Shown here: piece after piece, positions 8,727 through 18,810 of the stretch
Layout: each line of letters starts with the position of its first letter
How positions within the stretch are numbered: position 1 is the stretch's first letter
Position numbers and translations under genes: made by a program
Notes under the pieces: model-generated
Seen by the model: the letters and a program-made list of their open reading frames with translations, nothing else
Told to the model about the DNA's origin: nothing
The model's database searches: none
Assembly: GCA_030602785.1 (NCBI GenBank)
Contig: JAUVZB010000011.1
Location: 1 to 44,678, forward strand
From: Dehalococcoidia bacterium
Lineage (GTDB): Bacteria > Chloroflexota > Dehalococcoidia > GIF9 > AB-539-J10
DNA length: 44,678 nucleotides
Reading direction: 5' to 3'

Positions 8727-10190
8727 CTACTTCTTCGGTGCCGGCTCCGAAATGTCCTCCTCCAGCTCGATAAGCCGCTTTGCATATGCGACGGAGGTCT
8801 CGATGCCGGAGTTGAGCCTCACCATGAGCTTCGCTCCTTCGGGGGAGCCGCCGCCGTGCATGCAGCCGGGGACGCCGGCGCCCAGCGTGAGCCACTCGAT
8901 GAGACGGGCAATCTTGACTCGAGACTCAGCCGTTGACGAGGCCTTCAGGTACTTCTGTACGAGGTGGCCGTACTTGGGGTCGATGAAGTCGACGTATGAC
9001 GGCATGCAGCCCGTCTCTCCGATACCACCCGATATGTCCTGGGCGATACGCTTCGTATCGTACGGGAGAGTGCCGACGTGGATCTTGTTGACGTTGGCCA
9101 ACATCGGGTCGGTGAGCCATGCTCCTGAGGGGTGCTTCTTGCCCAGGGCTGAGGCGGCTACACCCACGGCGAAAGTGGTCTCGTTGTTGATGTACATCTG
9201 GATGAGCCTCTCGTTGACAACCCTGGTGGAGAGCCCGTTTGCACGCACGATGAGTGCTGCCGCACCGCACATCAGGTCGCCCTGACCTGCGACGCAGCCG
9301 CCGATTGCAGCCCGGTAGGGCATGATGAAGTTCATCACCGCGGCGCCCGCGTACTTGAACTCCTTGCACATGAAGACGCGCTCCTTCGGTACGAAGACGT
9401 CCTCAAAGAAGAGATAGGCCTGCGTGATGCCGCCTATCTTGACAGGAACGTCGAAGCCTTCCTCGGCCTCTCGCGTATCGCTGGGGTGTCGGGCCTCGAC
9501 AATCATAAGTCCCTCGATGTCCTTCGGGATGACGAATGAGACCGCGTAGTCCTGATCGGACTCCTTGTAGCCTGCCCCCGGGAGGATGAATATCTCCTGG
9601 GCCGCTGCGGTGCCGCAAATCATCACCTTGGCCCCGCGGACAACGATGCCGTTGTCCTTCACCTCCACGATATGAAGGTTCATGTCGAGATCTTCCTGTT
9701 GCGATGGAGGGAAGGCCCGGTTGCCTTTCGGATCGGTCAGCGCGCCGGAAACCGTGATGTCGTTGTCCTGAGCGTAGCGGAGCCAGGTCTTGAGTCTCTC
9801 GTGGTAGTCGGTGCCCAACTCCTTGTCCATCTCATACGTCGTGATCCACATGGAATTGAGGCCGTTGTAGCCGGCGCAGCGCCCGCCTGTGCAGGTGCCG
9901 GTAAGGTGATAGGCCGCGCGCTTCATCTTGCAGTTGGTTATCATGTCCTCAGCACTCTGGTTGATGGCGAGGTAGCGGGATACTTTGTCGCCTGTCAAGA
10001 TGGATGTCGTGGAGAACAAGTCTGCGTACTCCGGGTCGAGGGCTGCAGCATACAACTGGGCGTGTCCCGCGACAGTCCCCTTCGTGTGGGGGTTCGTTGT
10101 GGTGTCCTCAATCAGCTGTCCAAACTTGTACATGTTTGGCTTGAGCTTACTGAGTGCCTGCTTGTATTGTTCGGGAGTCTTGAGAGCCAT
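8727..10190 (-). CDS. HpaB/AbfD-family protein, 4-hydroxybutyryl-CoA dehydratase-like with altered active site
   Basis: A 487-residue protein of the 4-hydroxyphenylacetate 3-hydroxylase / 4-hydroxybutyryl-CoA dehydratase (vinylacetyl-CoA isomerase) family. AbfD uses FAD and a [4Fe-4S] cluster held by Cys99, Cys103, His292 and Cys299 in the clostridial enzyme. Here the cysteines correspond to Cys100, Cys105 (spaced CxxxxC, not CxxxC) and Cys299. The His position is Tyr292, and the catalytic Tyr296 and Lys300 positions are Ile and Val (YRAAIGGCV, 292-300). Family blocks VRGAKVMICGT, FEDVFVPKERVF and MHGGGSPEGAK are intact. Normal length. The ATG follows TAGGAGGC. It heads the ACAD-EtfBA run. 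A CoA-substrate enzyme is likely, but the exact AbfD reaction should not be assumed. Confidence 0.8.
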   Translation of the reverse strand: MALKTPEQYKQALSKLKPNMYKFGQLIEDTTTNPHTKGTVAGHAQLYAAALDPEYADLFSTTSILTGDKVSRYLAINQSAEDMITNCKMKRAAYHLTGTCTGGRCAGYNGLNSMWITTYEMDKELGTDYHERLKTWLRYAQDNDITVSGALTDPKGNRAFPPSQQEDLDMNLHIVEVKDNGIVVRGAKVMICGTAAAQEIFILPGAGYKESDQDYAVSFVIPKDIEGLMIVEARHPSDTREAEEGFDVPVKIGGITQAYLFFEDVFVPKERVFMCKEFKYAGAAVMNFIMPYRAAIGGCVAGQGDLMCGAAALIVRANGLSTRVVNERLIQMYINNETTFAVGVAASALGKKHPSGAWLTDPMLANVNKIHVGTLPYDTKRIAQDISGGIGETGCMPSYVDFIDPKYGHLVQKYLKASSTAESRVKIARLIEWLTLGAGVPGCMHGGGSPEGAKLMVRLNSGIETSVAYAKRLIELEEDISEPAPKK

Positions 10191-10313
10191 TCAGCCTCCT
10201 ATCCAAGTAATACCATCCAACCAGACATATTAGCACAGGGGAGAGAGCGGCTTCTAGGGGGAAAGGGGCAATCAGGCGGAACTGGTGAAGAGCAAAGGAG
10301 GATTGAAAAGAAG

Positions 10314-10387
10314 TCGGGGCGAGAGGACTCGAACCTCCGGCCTCAGCGTCCCGAACGCTGCGCGCTACCAATCTGCGCTACGCCCCG
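10314..10387 (-). tRNA. tRNA-Pro (anticodon CGG)
   Basis: A complete cloverleaf on the minus strand. The acceptor stem is CGGGGCG/CGCCCCG with discriminator A. The D arm is GCGC...GCGC. The anticodon stem CAGCG/CGCTG holds loop TTCGGGA, giving anticodon CGG. The T arm is GGAGG TTCGAGT CCTCT. CCA is not encoded. Confidence 0.95.
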
Positions 10388-10403
10388 TTTGACCATGCTA
10401 TTA

Positions 10404-10409
10404 TATAGT
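10404..10409 (+). promoter_or_regulatory. Candidate -10 box (TATAGT) for the apgM operon
   Basis: TATAGT ends six bases before the ATG at 10416, so transcription would start on or beside the start codon. An overlapping TATTAT begins at 10399. No good -35 is visible; that region is the tRNA-Pro gene. Confidence 0.45.
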
Positions 10410-10415
10410 TCTTCA

Positions 10416-11615
10416 ATGAACGCGGCAAACATGAAGTACTTCGTACTCATCATGGACGGCGCCGCAGGTTGGGGACTTCCGGCCCACGAGGGCAAGACCA
10501 GCCTCGAACTTGCGAGAACGCCGTATCTTGATGCCCTCGCGCGGGAGGGCACAGTCGGTGTTGTACGCACCGTGCCGGTTGGCATGGAGCCCAGCAGCGC
10601 TTGCGCGTGCATGTCGCTTCTCGGGTATGACCCTCGAGTCTACTACAGAGGACGGGGGGCGATTGAAGCCCGCAGCATGGAGATACCGATAGGGCGCGGC
10701 GAAGTCGTATTCCGCTGCAACCTCGTAAGCGTGCGGGATGGCAGGATGAACAGCTATAGCTCAGGGTACATCAGCAACGATGAGGCACACAGGCTTGTCG
10801 CGGCACTCAATTCCGCCATGGGCGACCGCGAGGTGAGCTTCTTCCCTGGTATCAGCTACAGACATATCTGCAAGATACGCGGACGCGAGGAAACACTCGA
10901 GGCTGAGTGCACTCCCGCACACAACATACCGGGAGGGCTCATTGGAGAGTATCTTCCCAGAGGCAACGGAAGCGACTACCTTCGCGAACTGATGGTTCGG
11001 TCCCGGGAAGTGCTCGAGGGCCATCCTGTCAATCTTGAGCGCGAAGCGCGCGGAGAGGCCCCCGCCAACATGATCTGGCTCTTCTGGGGCAGCGGACAAA
11101 TTCCGCCCATGCCCTCCTTCCGTGACACATTTGGCCTGAGTTCGGCCATGACTTCGGGAGTGGACCTCCTCCTTGGCTTTGCGAAGATGCTCGACATGCG
11201 TATACTCGAGATTCCCGGTGTTACGGGGGACACTGCGAATGACTATGCGGGGCAGATGAAAGGGGCAGTCGAGGCGCTGGAAACATGTGACCTCGTGGTC
11301 GCACATGTTGAAGCTCCTGACGAGGCGGGCCACGATGGGGCGGTTGAGGACAAGGTGCGAGCGATTGAGCGGATAGACAGCGAAATGGTGTCAGTCCTTC
11401 GTGGTTTTGAGAGAGAGAGAATCAGGGTCCTTGTGGCCCCTGACCACCCCACCCCGATTGAGGTGCGGACGCACGTCGCAGACCCTGTGCCATTCCTGCT
11501 CTGGGGTGCGGGCATGGATGGCAACGGCGCCTCCGGTTTCACGGAACGCCAGGCCTTGAGCACAGGGCTCGCTCTCGATGAAGGGCACCGGATTATGGCG
11601 ATGTTCACGTCCTGA
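10416..11615 (+). CDS. apgM: ApgM-type phosphoglycerate mutase / proposed homoserine kinase-like phosphotransferase
   Basis: About 399 residues of the alkaline-phosphatase-fold, cofactor-independent phosphoglycerate mutase family of archaeal type. Visible motifs are the metal-binding MDGAAG at the N-terminus, the Ser region MEPSSACACMSLLGYDP, GRGAIEA, VEAPDEAGHDG and LVAPDHPTP. Some members of this family are proposed to be homoserine kinases. An aspartate kinase gene 11 bases downstream makes that a real alternative, because both enzymes belong to threonine synthesis. I place the start at ATG 10416 because of the closely spaced -10 box; ATG 10431 (MKYFVL) is the other option and matches the family's usual start. 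No Shine-Dalgarno is visible for either. Confidence 0.8.
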   Translation: MNAANMKYFVLIMDGAAGWGLPAHEGKTSLELARTPYLDALAREGTVGVVRTVPVGMEPSSACACMSLLGYDPRVYYRGRGAIEARSMEIPIGRGEVVFRCNLVSVRDGRMNSYSSGYISNDEAHRLVAALNSAMGDREVSFFPGISYRHICKIRGREETLEAECTPAHNIPGGLIGEYLPRGNGSDYLRELMVRSREVLEGHPVNLEREARGEAPANMIWLFWGSGQIPPMPSFRDTFGLSSAMTSGVDLLLGFAKMLDMRILEIPGVTGDTANDYAGQMKGAVEALETCDLVVAHVEAPDEAGHDGAVEDKVRAIERIDSEMVSVLRGFERERIRVLVAPDHPTPIEVRTHVADPVPFLLWGAGMDGNGASGFTERQALSTGLALDEGHRIMAMFTS

Positions 11616-11626
11616 GGGAGTCCACA

Positions 11627-12853
11627 ATGGCAGTGATAGTCCAGAAGTATGGCGGCAGTTCCGTTGCTGACGCCGGAAAGATACGCAACGTTGCGCGGCG
11701 CATAGAACGCTGCAAGGATTCAGGCAACGACATGGTTGTTGTCGTGTCCGCGATGGGCGACACGACTGACGAATTGCTATCCCTTGCCCGGCAGATGACC
11801 GACCGCCCTGATGAGCGGGAACTGGACGTGTTGCTCTCCACAGGAGAAATGGTATCGAGCACCTTGATGGCGATGGCCCTGAAGAGCGATGGACACCCGG
11901 CCGTGAGCCTGACGGGGCGGCAGGCGGGAATCCGGACCGATTCGAGTCACAACAAGGCACGGATAGAGAGAATTGACCCGCAGCGCATTGTCGGCGAACT
12001 GAAGAAGGGCAACATAGTGATTGTGGCAGGGTTTCAGGGCGTCACCGCGGACATGGATACGACGACGCTCGGCAGGGGTGGCTCGGACACCACGGCAGTG
12101 GCTCTGGCGGCAAGCCTGGGAGCGGAAGTCTGCGAGATATACTCTGATGTGGAGGGCGTGCTATCCGCTGACCCCCGTGTAGTGCCCGATGCCGTAAAGT
12201 TGTCGAGGATAGGTTATGAGGAGATGCTGGAGCTTGCAACCTACGGTGCGAAGGTGATGGCGCCCAGGGCTGTGGAGTTGGGGCAGGTCTACGGGATGCC
12301 TATTCTCGTGGCATCGAGCAGCAGCGAAGTGCCCGGCACCCTCATCTGCAAGGAGGCTTCCATGGAAGTGCGCAACAGAGTGAGCGGCATCGCTCACGAC
12401 AAGAACGTCGCGAAGATAACCGTCATCGGCGCACCCGACCACCCTGGGACGGCAAAGGACATCTTCGAGCCACTGGCCCGTGCGAACATCAGCGTTGACA
12501 CCATCGTGCAGAACGCAAGTACCGACGACGTGACGGACGTCACGTTCACGGCTGCGCGCACCGACCTCGTCAAGGCACTATCGATAATCGAGCCGGTTGC
12601 AAAGAAGCTGGGAGCGGCGAAGGTCGTCAGGGATGAGACTCTCGCCACGGTGAGCATAATAGGCACCGGGATGCAGAACACGCCCGGCTATGCCGCGCGG
12701 ATGTTCCGGGCGATGTACGAAGAGAATATCAATATCGAGCTGATAACGACATCCGAGATTCGGATAACATGTATCATCAGCGAGGCGCGAGTGGAAGATG
12801 CCGTCAGAGCGCTTCACCGTGCGTTTGAGGTGGAATTCCACCGGCCGGAGTGA
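11627..12853 (+). CDS. lysC: Aspartate kinase
   Basis: A 408-residue aspartokinase that phosphorylates aspartate, the first step to lysine, threonine and methionine. The kinase domain opens with QKYGGSSVAD and includes STGEMVSSTLMA, TTTLGRGGSDTTAVALAA and YSDVEGVLSADPR. Two C-terminal ACT domains follow (about residues 265-400), which in this class sense lysine and/or threonine. GGGAG lies upstream of the ATG. It is 11 bases from the apgM-like gene and overlaps the next gene by four bases (GTGA), so the run apgM-lysC-TPR-gyrA is probably one transcript. Confidence 0.95.
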   Translation: MAVIVQKYGGSSVADAGKIRNVARRIERCKDSGNDMVVVVSAMGDTTDELLSLARQMTDRPDERELDVLLSTGEMVSSTLMAMALKSDGHPAVSLTGRQAGIRTDSSHNKARIERIDPQRIVGELKKGNIVIVAGFQGVTADMDTTTLGRGGSDTTAVALAASLGAEVCEIYSDVEGVLSADPRVVPDAVKLSRIGYEEMLELATYGAKVMAPRAVELGQVYGMPILVASSSSEVPGTLICKEASMEVRNRVSGIAHDKNVAKITVIGAPDHPGTAKDIFEPLARANISVDTIVQNASTDDVTDVTFTAARTDLVKALSIIEPVAKKLGAAKVVRDETLATVSIIGTGMQNTPGYAARMFRAMYEENINIELITTSEIRITCIISEARVEDAVRALHRAFEVEFHRPE

Positions 12854-13749
12854 CTCAGCGACTCAGGCCTGCAATGGAGAGACGACGTACTGTGACACTG
12901 CAGCAGGAAGAAGACCGCACACGGCTCGGCAGGAAGCTCGGCCAACAGGCTGTAGCCCTGGCGGTGGAGGGAAGATGGGATGAGGCTGTGGCGGCCAATC
13001 AGGCGATACTCGAGAGATTCCCGGACGAGGTGGCTGCGTGCAATCGCCTTGGAAGAGCCCTCATCGAGCTCGGGCGGTTCGCCGAGGCCGACGAGGCGTA
13101 CCAGAGGTCTCTGGAGATACACCCAGGCAATTCCATCGCGATGAAGAACATCGAACGGCTCAAGACATGGATGGGTGCAGGGCAGTTGGAGGAGGAGAGG
13201 GCGCGTAGACTCGGGAAGGCGTTCTTCGCTTCGGCGGTCGGCAAGACGGGCGTTGTTGTCCTCACAAACGTGTTGGCACTCGACCGCATAGGAGAGATTG
13301 GTGCGGGTGGGGTTGGCGCATTGCGACGCCGAGGACAGCGGGTCTATGTAGAGGACAGTGAGGGACACTTGCTGGGAGAGCTGGAACCCAGACAAGGCGC
13401 ACGACTCGCGAAGCTGATGCAGGGCGGGAACGAATACAGCGCAACTGTGCTGACAACAAGTGAGGGCGGCACTCAGGTGCTCGTCAGGGAGGAATCCCAG
13501 CACCCGAGCCAGGTGGGACAGGCATCGTTTCCTCCCACGCAGGCTGACAGGCTGTATGGCCAACTGGACCGGGTGTCGCCTGTCGAGACTCCGCCGATAG
13601 TCGACCAGGCCCGGCGACCTGCCGCCTCCACGGAGGGGATGAGTGAGGGCGAGGCAGGGGAGTCCTTCTCGGGAGAAGAGGACAGAGGGTTACTGGAAGG
13701 GTTCACGCTTGTGGAGAAGCCAGGAGACAAAGAGGGGAGTGTCGAGTGA
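12850..13749 (+). CDS. Tetratricopeptide-repeat protein
   Basis: A 299-residue soluble protein. Two or more TPR units lie at about residues 28-105 ([20 protein letters not shown], then a second helix pair [20 protein letters not shown]). The central region is Gly/Val-rich and predicted beta, and the C-terminal 90 residues are acidic, Ser/Gly-rich and probably disordered. There is no signal peptide. The GTG start overlaps the lysC stop by four bases, and its own stop overlaps the gyrA start in the same way. A later ATG at 12874 is possible. TPRs suggest protein-protein contact; the role is unknown. Confidence 0.8.
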   Translation: MTQRLRPAMERRRTVTLQQEEDRTRLGRKLGQQAVALAVEGRWDEAVAANQAILERFPDEVAACNRLGRALIELGRFAEADEAYQRSLEIHPGNSIAMKNIERLKTWMGAGQLEEERARRLGKAFFASAVGKTGVVVLTNVLALDRIGEIGAGGVGALRRRGQRVYVEDSEGHLLGELEPRQGARLAKLMQGGNEYSATVLTTSEGGTQVLVREESQHPSQVGQASFPPTQADRLYGQLDRVSPVETPPIVDQARRPAASTEGMSEGEAGESFSGEEDRGLLEGFTLVEKPGDKEGSVE

Positions 13750-16184
13750 CAGGTATTGGCCTTGTAAGACCCATTGATATCGAGCAGGAGATGAAGCGCT
13801 CCTACCTCGACTATGCCATGAGCGTTATCGTCGCCCGGGCGCTTCCTGACGCGCGTGACGGCCTGAAGCCGGTCCAGCGGCGAGTGCTCTTCGCGATGGA
13901 GGAACTCGGGATTCGCCCGAACACCGCGTACAAGAAGAGCGCTCGCATCGTCGGTGAAGTTCTCGGTAAGTATCACCCACACGGAGACTCCTCCGTATAC
14001 GAAGCCATGGTCCGAATGGCGCAGAATTTCTCTCTCCGCCACCCCCTCGTCGACGGACAGGGTAACTTCGGCAGCGTGGACAATGACCCTCCTGCCGCCA
14101 TGCGATACACGGAGGCGCGGCTCGCTCCCATCGCGGCGGAGATGCTCGTCGACATCGACAAAGACACCGTCGATTTCGTGTCGAACTTCGATGATTCACT
14201 GAAGGAGCCCTCAGTCCTTCCTGCGCGGATTCCCAACCTCCTGGTCAACGGGGCATCAGGCATCGCGGTTGGAATGGCCACCAACATCCCTCCCCACAAT
14301 CTGGGCGAGGTCTGCGACGCGATAGGGCACCTTATCGAGAACCCTCTCGCCGGCAACGCAGAGCTGATGCAGTTCGTGAAAGGGCCGGATTTCCCCACGG
14401 GGGCCATTATCCTTGGCACCGAGGGCATACGGAGCGCGTATTCCACAGGGCGCGGCAAGGTGGTCATGAGAGCGCGCGTGGAGGAGATAACCACCAAGAG
14501 CGGGAAGCGGCAGATTGTGATTACCGAGATACCGTACCAGGTGAACAAAGCCGCACTCGTTGAGAGAATCGCGGAACTTGCCAAGGAGAAGAAGATAACC
14601 GGCGTTGCCGAGGTGAGAGACGAATCGGACAGGGAAGGCCTGCGGGTTGTCATCGACCTCAAGAAAGAGGCGCAGGTCGGCCGCCTCCTGAATAACCTCT
14701 ATCGGCACACTCCTCTGCAGACGATCTACTACGTCAACATGGTGGCCCTGGTCAATGGCAAGCCACAGACGATAGACCTGAAGGAGGCGCTCACCTGTTA
14801 CATCGACTTCCGCACGGAAGTCATCACGAGGCGTTCTCAGTTCGATCTCGAGAAGGCGTCGAAACGGGCGCACATCCTCGAGGGCCTGCAGATTGCCCTG
14901 GACAACCTGGACGAGGTGATAGCCGTCATTCGGGGCTCCGAGACGGTGGAGGCGGCGCGAGACAACCTCATGGCCCGATTCGAATTCTCTCAGGAGCAGG
15001 CACAGGCAATCCTGGATATGCCCCTGCGCCGACTGGCGCACCTGGAGCGCGAGAAGATCGCCGCGGAGTATGCGGAGCTGCTCAAGACCATTGCCTATCT
15101 GGAAGACCTGCTCGCGAATCCCAGGAAGATACTGCGCCTGATTCGTGACGACGTAGTCGAGGTGAGGAACAAGTTCGCGAACAAGCGGCGGACGGAGATA
15201 TGGGAGGAGGAGGCCACACAGTTCAGCAACGAAGACCTCATTCCGCACCAGAAGACGATAGTGACATTGACTTCCAACGGCTTCATCAAGCGCCTGCCCA
15301 CGAGCACCTACAGGGTGCAGCACCGTGGCGGACGGGGGGTCATGGGCATGGTGACCCGGGATAACGACGCGGTGCGGCACGTTCTTGTAGCCGACACGCA
15401 TGACAGCATCCTTTTCTTCACGGGGCGGGGGCGAGGGTACAGCGTCAAGTGCTATCAGCTTCCCGAGGAATCATCGCGCACGGCGAAAGGCACGGCGATT
15501 GTGAATGTAGTGCCTGTTGACCTGAGCGAGGAGATTACCGCGCTCGTGACCGTTCCGAAGTTCGAGCCGAACAGCTTCCTGGTCATGGCGAGCCGTCGAG
15601 GTGTCGTGAAGAAGACGCCGCTTGAGAAGTTTGCCTCCATCCGCCGTTCAGGCGTTGTTGCAATCAACCTCAGGGAAGATGACCATCTCGTGTCCGCGCG
15701 GGTCGTCGGTGGCAGCGGAGAGGTCGTGTTGGTGAGCCAGAACGGTATGGCCAACAGGTTCAAGGTGGAGGAACTCCGCACTGCTTCCAGAAGCAGCGGG
15801 GGGGTGCGTGGCCTGCGGCTCGCAGGCGACGAGATCGTCGGTATGGACCCAGTTGCCATCGATGTTTACCTCCTGTCGGTGTCGGAGAGGGGCTATGGCA
15901 AGCTGACGCGTGTCAACAGCATCCCCGTGCACAGGCGAGGAGGCAAGGGCCTCCGCGCCCACAGGGTCGGGGCGGAGACCGGGAAGCTCGCCGTAGCGCA
16001 GCTCGTGCCGCCGCAGGGCTCGCTCGTGCTGATGTCCTCCACGGGCAAAGTCGTGGTCATCCCGATGGAGCAGATTTCCGTGCAGAGCAGGAACGCGCGA
16101 GGTGTCCACCTGATGGCTCTTGAAGTGGGGGAGACCGTCGTCTCGGTCACCGCCACGGGTAGCGTGGAGATGGCCGTGGGCTAG
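13746..16184 (+). CDS. gyrA: DNA gyrase subunit A
   Basis: An 812-residue type IIA topoisomerase subunit that cuts and rejoins DNA during supercoiling. The catalytic tyrosine is Tyr121 in AAMRYTEAR. The quinolone-determining region reads [12 protein letters not shown], with Ser82 and Glu86 at the E. coli Ser83/Asp87 positions. The beta-pinwheel C-terminal domain contains the GyrA box QHRGGRG (about residue 523), which marks it as GyrA and not ParC. The GTG start overlaps the upstream stop by four bases. gyrB is not in the window. Confidence 0.96.
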   Translation: MTGIGLVRPIDIEQEMKRSYLDYAMSVIVARALPDARDGLKPVQRRVLFAMEELGIRPNTAYKKSARIVGEVLGKYHPHGDSSVYEAMVRMAQNFSLRHPLVDGQGNFGSVDNDPPAAMRYTEARLAPIAAEMLVDIDKDTVDFVSNFDDSLKEPSVLPARIPNLLVNGASGIAVGMATNIPPHNLGEVCDAIGHLIENPLAGNAELMQFVKGPDFPTGAIILGTEGIRSAYSTGRGKVVMRARVEEITTKSGKRQIVITEIPYQVNKAALVERIAELAKEKKITGVAEVRDESDREGLRVVIDLKKEAQVGRLLNNLYRHTPLQTIYYVNMVALVNGKPQTIDLKEALTCYIDFRTEVITRRSQFDLEKASKRAHILEGLQIALDNLDEVIAVIRGSETVEAARDNLMARFEFSQEQAQAILDMPLRRLAHLEREKIAAEYAELLKTIAYLEDLLANPRKILRLIRDDVVEVRNKFANKRRTEIWEEEATQFSNEDLIPHQKTIVTLTSNGFIKRLPTSTYRVQHRGGRGVMGMVTRDNDAVRHVLVADTHDSILFFTGRGRGYSVKCYQLPEESSRTAKGTAIVNVVPVDLSEEITALVTVPKFEPNSFLVMASRRGVVKKTPLEKFASIRRSGVVAINLREDDHLVSARVVGGSGEVVLVSQNGMANRFKVEELRTASRSSGGVRGLRLAGDEIVGMDPVAIDVYLLSVSERGYGKLTRVNSIPVHRRGGKGLRAHRVGAETGKLAVAQLVPPQGSLVLMSSTGKVVVIPMEQISVQSRNARGVHLMALEVGETVVSVTATGSVEMAVG

Positions 16185-16255
16185 CCTGCGACCGGTTCCG
16201 GCTCGATTGCCGCCGACGCGCGGGAGCTTCGCCACAGGGAAGGAGGCATTGTCTT

Positions 16256-16990
16256 ATGAACCTGGTCTTCATACATGGCTCAGGCAACACGGGAATCATC
16301 TGGAAACACCAGACCGACTACTTTGTTGGCTCTGAGTCTATCAATCTCCCTGGACATCTGTCGGAAGGGGAGGCGTGCACAAGCGTCGAGGAGTATGCAG
16401 CCTGGCTGCATGGATACCTGTCCGGGAAAGGCTACTTACAGCCTGTGCTTGCGGGACACTCGCTCGGTGGCGCTATCGCCCTGCAATATGCGCTGGATTA
16501 TCCCCGGGATGTCGGCGGACTCATCCTCATCGGGACCGGCGCCAAACTGAGAGTGGCCCCGCATGTCCTTCAGATTATTGAAAAGGGCATTCGGGATCCC
16601 GATTCCTGGCTGGCCGAGTTCATCGAGCCGCAGCTTCGCCGCATCGTCGACACGGTTGTCGAAGTGGCAACCCGGGAAACCGGGATGGATGCCGAGTTGA
16701 GACACAAGGCGCTGGCGGAGATTGCCCAGGTGGGAGCCAGAGTTCAGGTGAACGACTTCCTCTGCTGTGACAGGTTCGATGTCATGGCAAGATTGCACGA
16801 GATAAGCGTTCCGGCACTCGTGCTCTCGGGGAGTTGGGACGTGATGACTCCTCCAAAGTATGGCGCGTACCTTGCGGGCAACATCGAAGGGGCAAGGCAG
16901 GTGGTAATTGAGGGAGGGACACACCACTTCTTCGGGGAGAAGCCGAACCAGACCAACAAGGCCATAGAGGACTTCCTCAAGGCGCTGTAG
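16256..16990 (+). CDS. Alpha/beta hydrolase
   Basis: A 244-residue alpha/beta-hydrolase-fold protein, probably a cytoplasmic esterase, lipase-like or C-C hydrolase. The catalytic triad is visible: Ser69 in GHSLGG, Asp195 in GSWDVMTPP and His223 or His224 in GGTHHFF. The oxyanion HG motif is in FIHGSGNTG near the N-terminus. No signal peptide. The start is preceded by GGAAGGAGG. It follows gyrA by 71 bases, and its end overlaps the convergent radical SAM gene by 14 bases. The substrate cannot be told from sequence. Confidence 0.85.
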   Translation: MNLVFIHGSGNTGIIWKHQTDYFVGSESINLPGHLSEGEACTSVEEYAAWLHGYLSGKGYLQPVLAGHSLGGAIALQYALDYPRDVGGLILIGTGAKLRVAPHVLQIIEKGIRDPDSWLAEFIEPQLRRIVDTVVEVATRETGMDAELRHKALAEIAQVGARVQVNDFLCCDRFDVMARLHEISVPALVLSGSWDVMTPPKYGAYLAGNIEGARQVVIEGGTHHFFGEKPNQTNKAIEDFLKAL

Positions 16991-18797
16991 TCGTTCCGGT
17001 GCTGTGTCTGGAGGCGCAGCCTTCCTCCCACTGCTGCAGCCCGCATGCGTTGCAGCTTTCGGTTCGACAGTCAGGCGTCAGTTCCTCCGAGCTCATCCTC
17101 CTGTGCTCCCTGACAAGGTAGGCTTGTGAGACTCCCGTGTCGATGTGAGCCCAGGGGAGTGGCTCGTCGAGCGAGCGCTCGCGGTTGGCGTAGTCTTCCA
17201 GCCGGAGCCCGCAGGACTCGAAGGCAAGCAGCCAGTTGTCGTAGCAGAAGCTCTCGCCCCATGCGTCAAACCTGCTGCCAAGCTGCCACGCACGGAGGAT
17301 TGCCTTGCCCACACGCCGGTCTCCCCTCGAAAGCGCGGCTTCGACCTGACTGACGAGAGAGTCAGACCAGGAAAGCTTGACGCGGTCGGTGCGCAGGCCT
17401 TTCTTCAGCAAATCCACCTTTGAGAAGACCTGCTGCTCATCCTCCTGCGCCGTCCACTGGCAGGGGGTGTGAGGTTTTGGGACGAGGAGGTTCACGCTCA
17501 CACTCAAACGAAAGAGGGAGCCTGCCCGGGCAATCCTGCGCACGAGGTCGGTGATGCCCTCGATGTCCTCCTCCGTCTCGGTGGGCAGTCCCATCATGAA
17601 ATAGAGCTTGAGCTTCGTCCAGCCACCCTTGAGCAGCGCCTCCAATGTGCTGAACACATCGTCCTCGGTGATGTTCTTGTTGACTGCACGCCTCAAACGC
17701 TCGGTTCCTGCCTCCGGCGCGAAAGTGAAAGAGCTGCTTCGTCGTCCGGGAACGCTCTCAAGCAGGCGAACGGACTCCGGCCCGAGCCTGAGGCTGGGGA
17801 GAGAAAGAGAGATGTTCTGTCGGCGGCAGAGTGGCTGCAGGTCGGAGACGAGTTCCTCGATCTCCGGGTAATCGCTGCTGCTGAGAGACAGGAGCGACAG
17901 CTCGCTGTAACCGCAGTTGGCCGCCAGTTCTTCACACGCGTCCACGATTTGCGCGCGGTCGCGGATTCGTACGGGGCGGTCAATCATGCCTGCCTGACAG
18001 AAGCGGCAACCTCGCGTGCAGCCCCTCTGTATCTCCACGCTCGCGTAGTCGTGCACGGCCTCAAGGAACGGTACGACAGGGCGTGTCGGTGGTGGTGGCA
18101 GGACGGGAACTATCCGGCGGGAGATGGAAGGAGAGGCCTCGGGAACTGCAGGATCGAGCGACTCGAAGGAGCCGGCAGCGCTGTATCGTGGCGCAAGGGC
18201 AGGCACATAGACGCCGGGAATTCGGGCTGCTGCTCTCAAGAAGCGCTGACGTTCGGCTCCGTACGCGCGGAAGGAGTCGAGCAGCTCCAGGATTCCCTCC
18301 TCTGCCTCGCCGATGAAGAAGAGGTCGATGAAGTCGGACATCGGCTCGGGGTTGACGGCACAACTGCCTCCGGCGATGACGACGGGGTATCTTCCGTCCC
18401 TCTGCTCACGCAGAACAGGGATACCTCCCAGGTCCAGCACGGTCAGCACGTTGGTGTACGTGAGCTCGTATCCCAGCGAGAACGCCACAATGTCGAACTC
18501 ATCCAGCGGATGTCTGGTCTCGAGCGAGAAGAGGCGTTGCCTGCTGCCTCGCAGTAGTTCTTCCATGTCGGCCCATGGGGCGAACACTCGCTCCGCAATG
18601 ACGTCCGGCTGCCTGTTCAGTATCTCGTAGAGGACGGGCAGCGCGAGGTTGGACATCCCCAACTCGTAGGTGTCCGGGTAGCACAGAGCGATGCGCAGCG
18701 ATACGCTGTCCCAGCCCCTGGCGACAGAGTTCCACTCGCCGCCGGTGTACCTGGCGGGACGAGACACTTGATAGAAGGCGGATTCCGGAAAGCTCAC
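16977..18797 (-). CDS. B12-binding-domain radical SAM protein, TIGR03960-like
   Basis: About 606 residues. An N-terminal region begins with SRPARYTGGEWNSV and continues as a cobalamin-binding-like Rossmann domain (ALCYPDTYELGMSNLA). A radical SAM core follows with the cluster motif CTRGCRFC. A cysteine-rich C-terminus (CRTESCNACG) is typical of this family. Relatives often lie near tRNA or ribosome genes; the reaction is not established. The frame extends upstream to a TTG at 18839, but that codon lies in the -35 box of a strong promoter (18811-18839). The real start must be downstream: GTG 18797, or ATG 18812, which overlaps the -10. I chose GTG 18797. Confidence 0.88.
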   Translation of the reverse strand: MSFPESAFYQVSRPARYTGGEWNSVARGWDSVSLRIALCYPDTYELGMSNLALPVLYEILNRQPDVIAERVFAPWADMEELLRGSRQRLFSLETRHPLDEFDIVAFSLGYELTYTNVLTVLDLGGIPVLREQRDGRYPVVIAGGSCAVNPEPMSDFIDLFFIGEAEEGILELLDSFRAYGAERQRFLRAAARIPGVYVPALAPRYSAAGSFESLDPAVPEASPSISRRIVPVLPPPPTRPVVPFLEAVHDYASVEIQRGCTRGCRFCQAGMIDRPVRIRDRAQIVDACEELAANCGYSELSLLSLSSSDYPEIEELVSDLQPLCRRQNISLSLPSLRLGPESVRLLESVPGRRSSSFTFAPEAGTERLRRAVNKNITEDDVFSTLEALLKGGWTKLKLYFMMGLPTETEEDIEGITDLVRRIARAGSLFRLSVSVNLLVPKPHTPCQWTAQEDEQQVFSKVDLLKKGLRTDRVKLSWSDSLVSQVEAALSRGDRRVGKAILRAWQLGSRFDAWGESFCYDNWLLAFESCGLRLEDYANRERSLDEPLPWAHIDTGVSQAYLVREHRRMSSEELTPDCRTESCNACGLQQWEEGCASRHSTGTTTAP

Positions 18798-18810
18798 GAT
18801 GTGTTCCCGC

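Noticed and set aside
9672-11615. A 647-codon open frame running from inside the AbfD-like gene through the tRNA into apgM
   Set aside because: The first 250 codons are antisense to a conserved gene and cross tRNA-Pro. Only the part from about 10416 matches a family.
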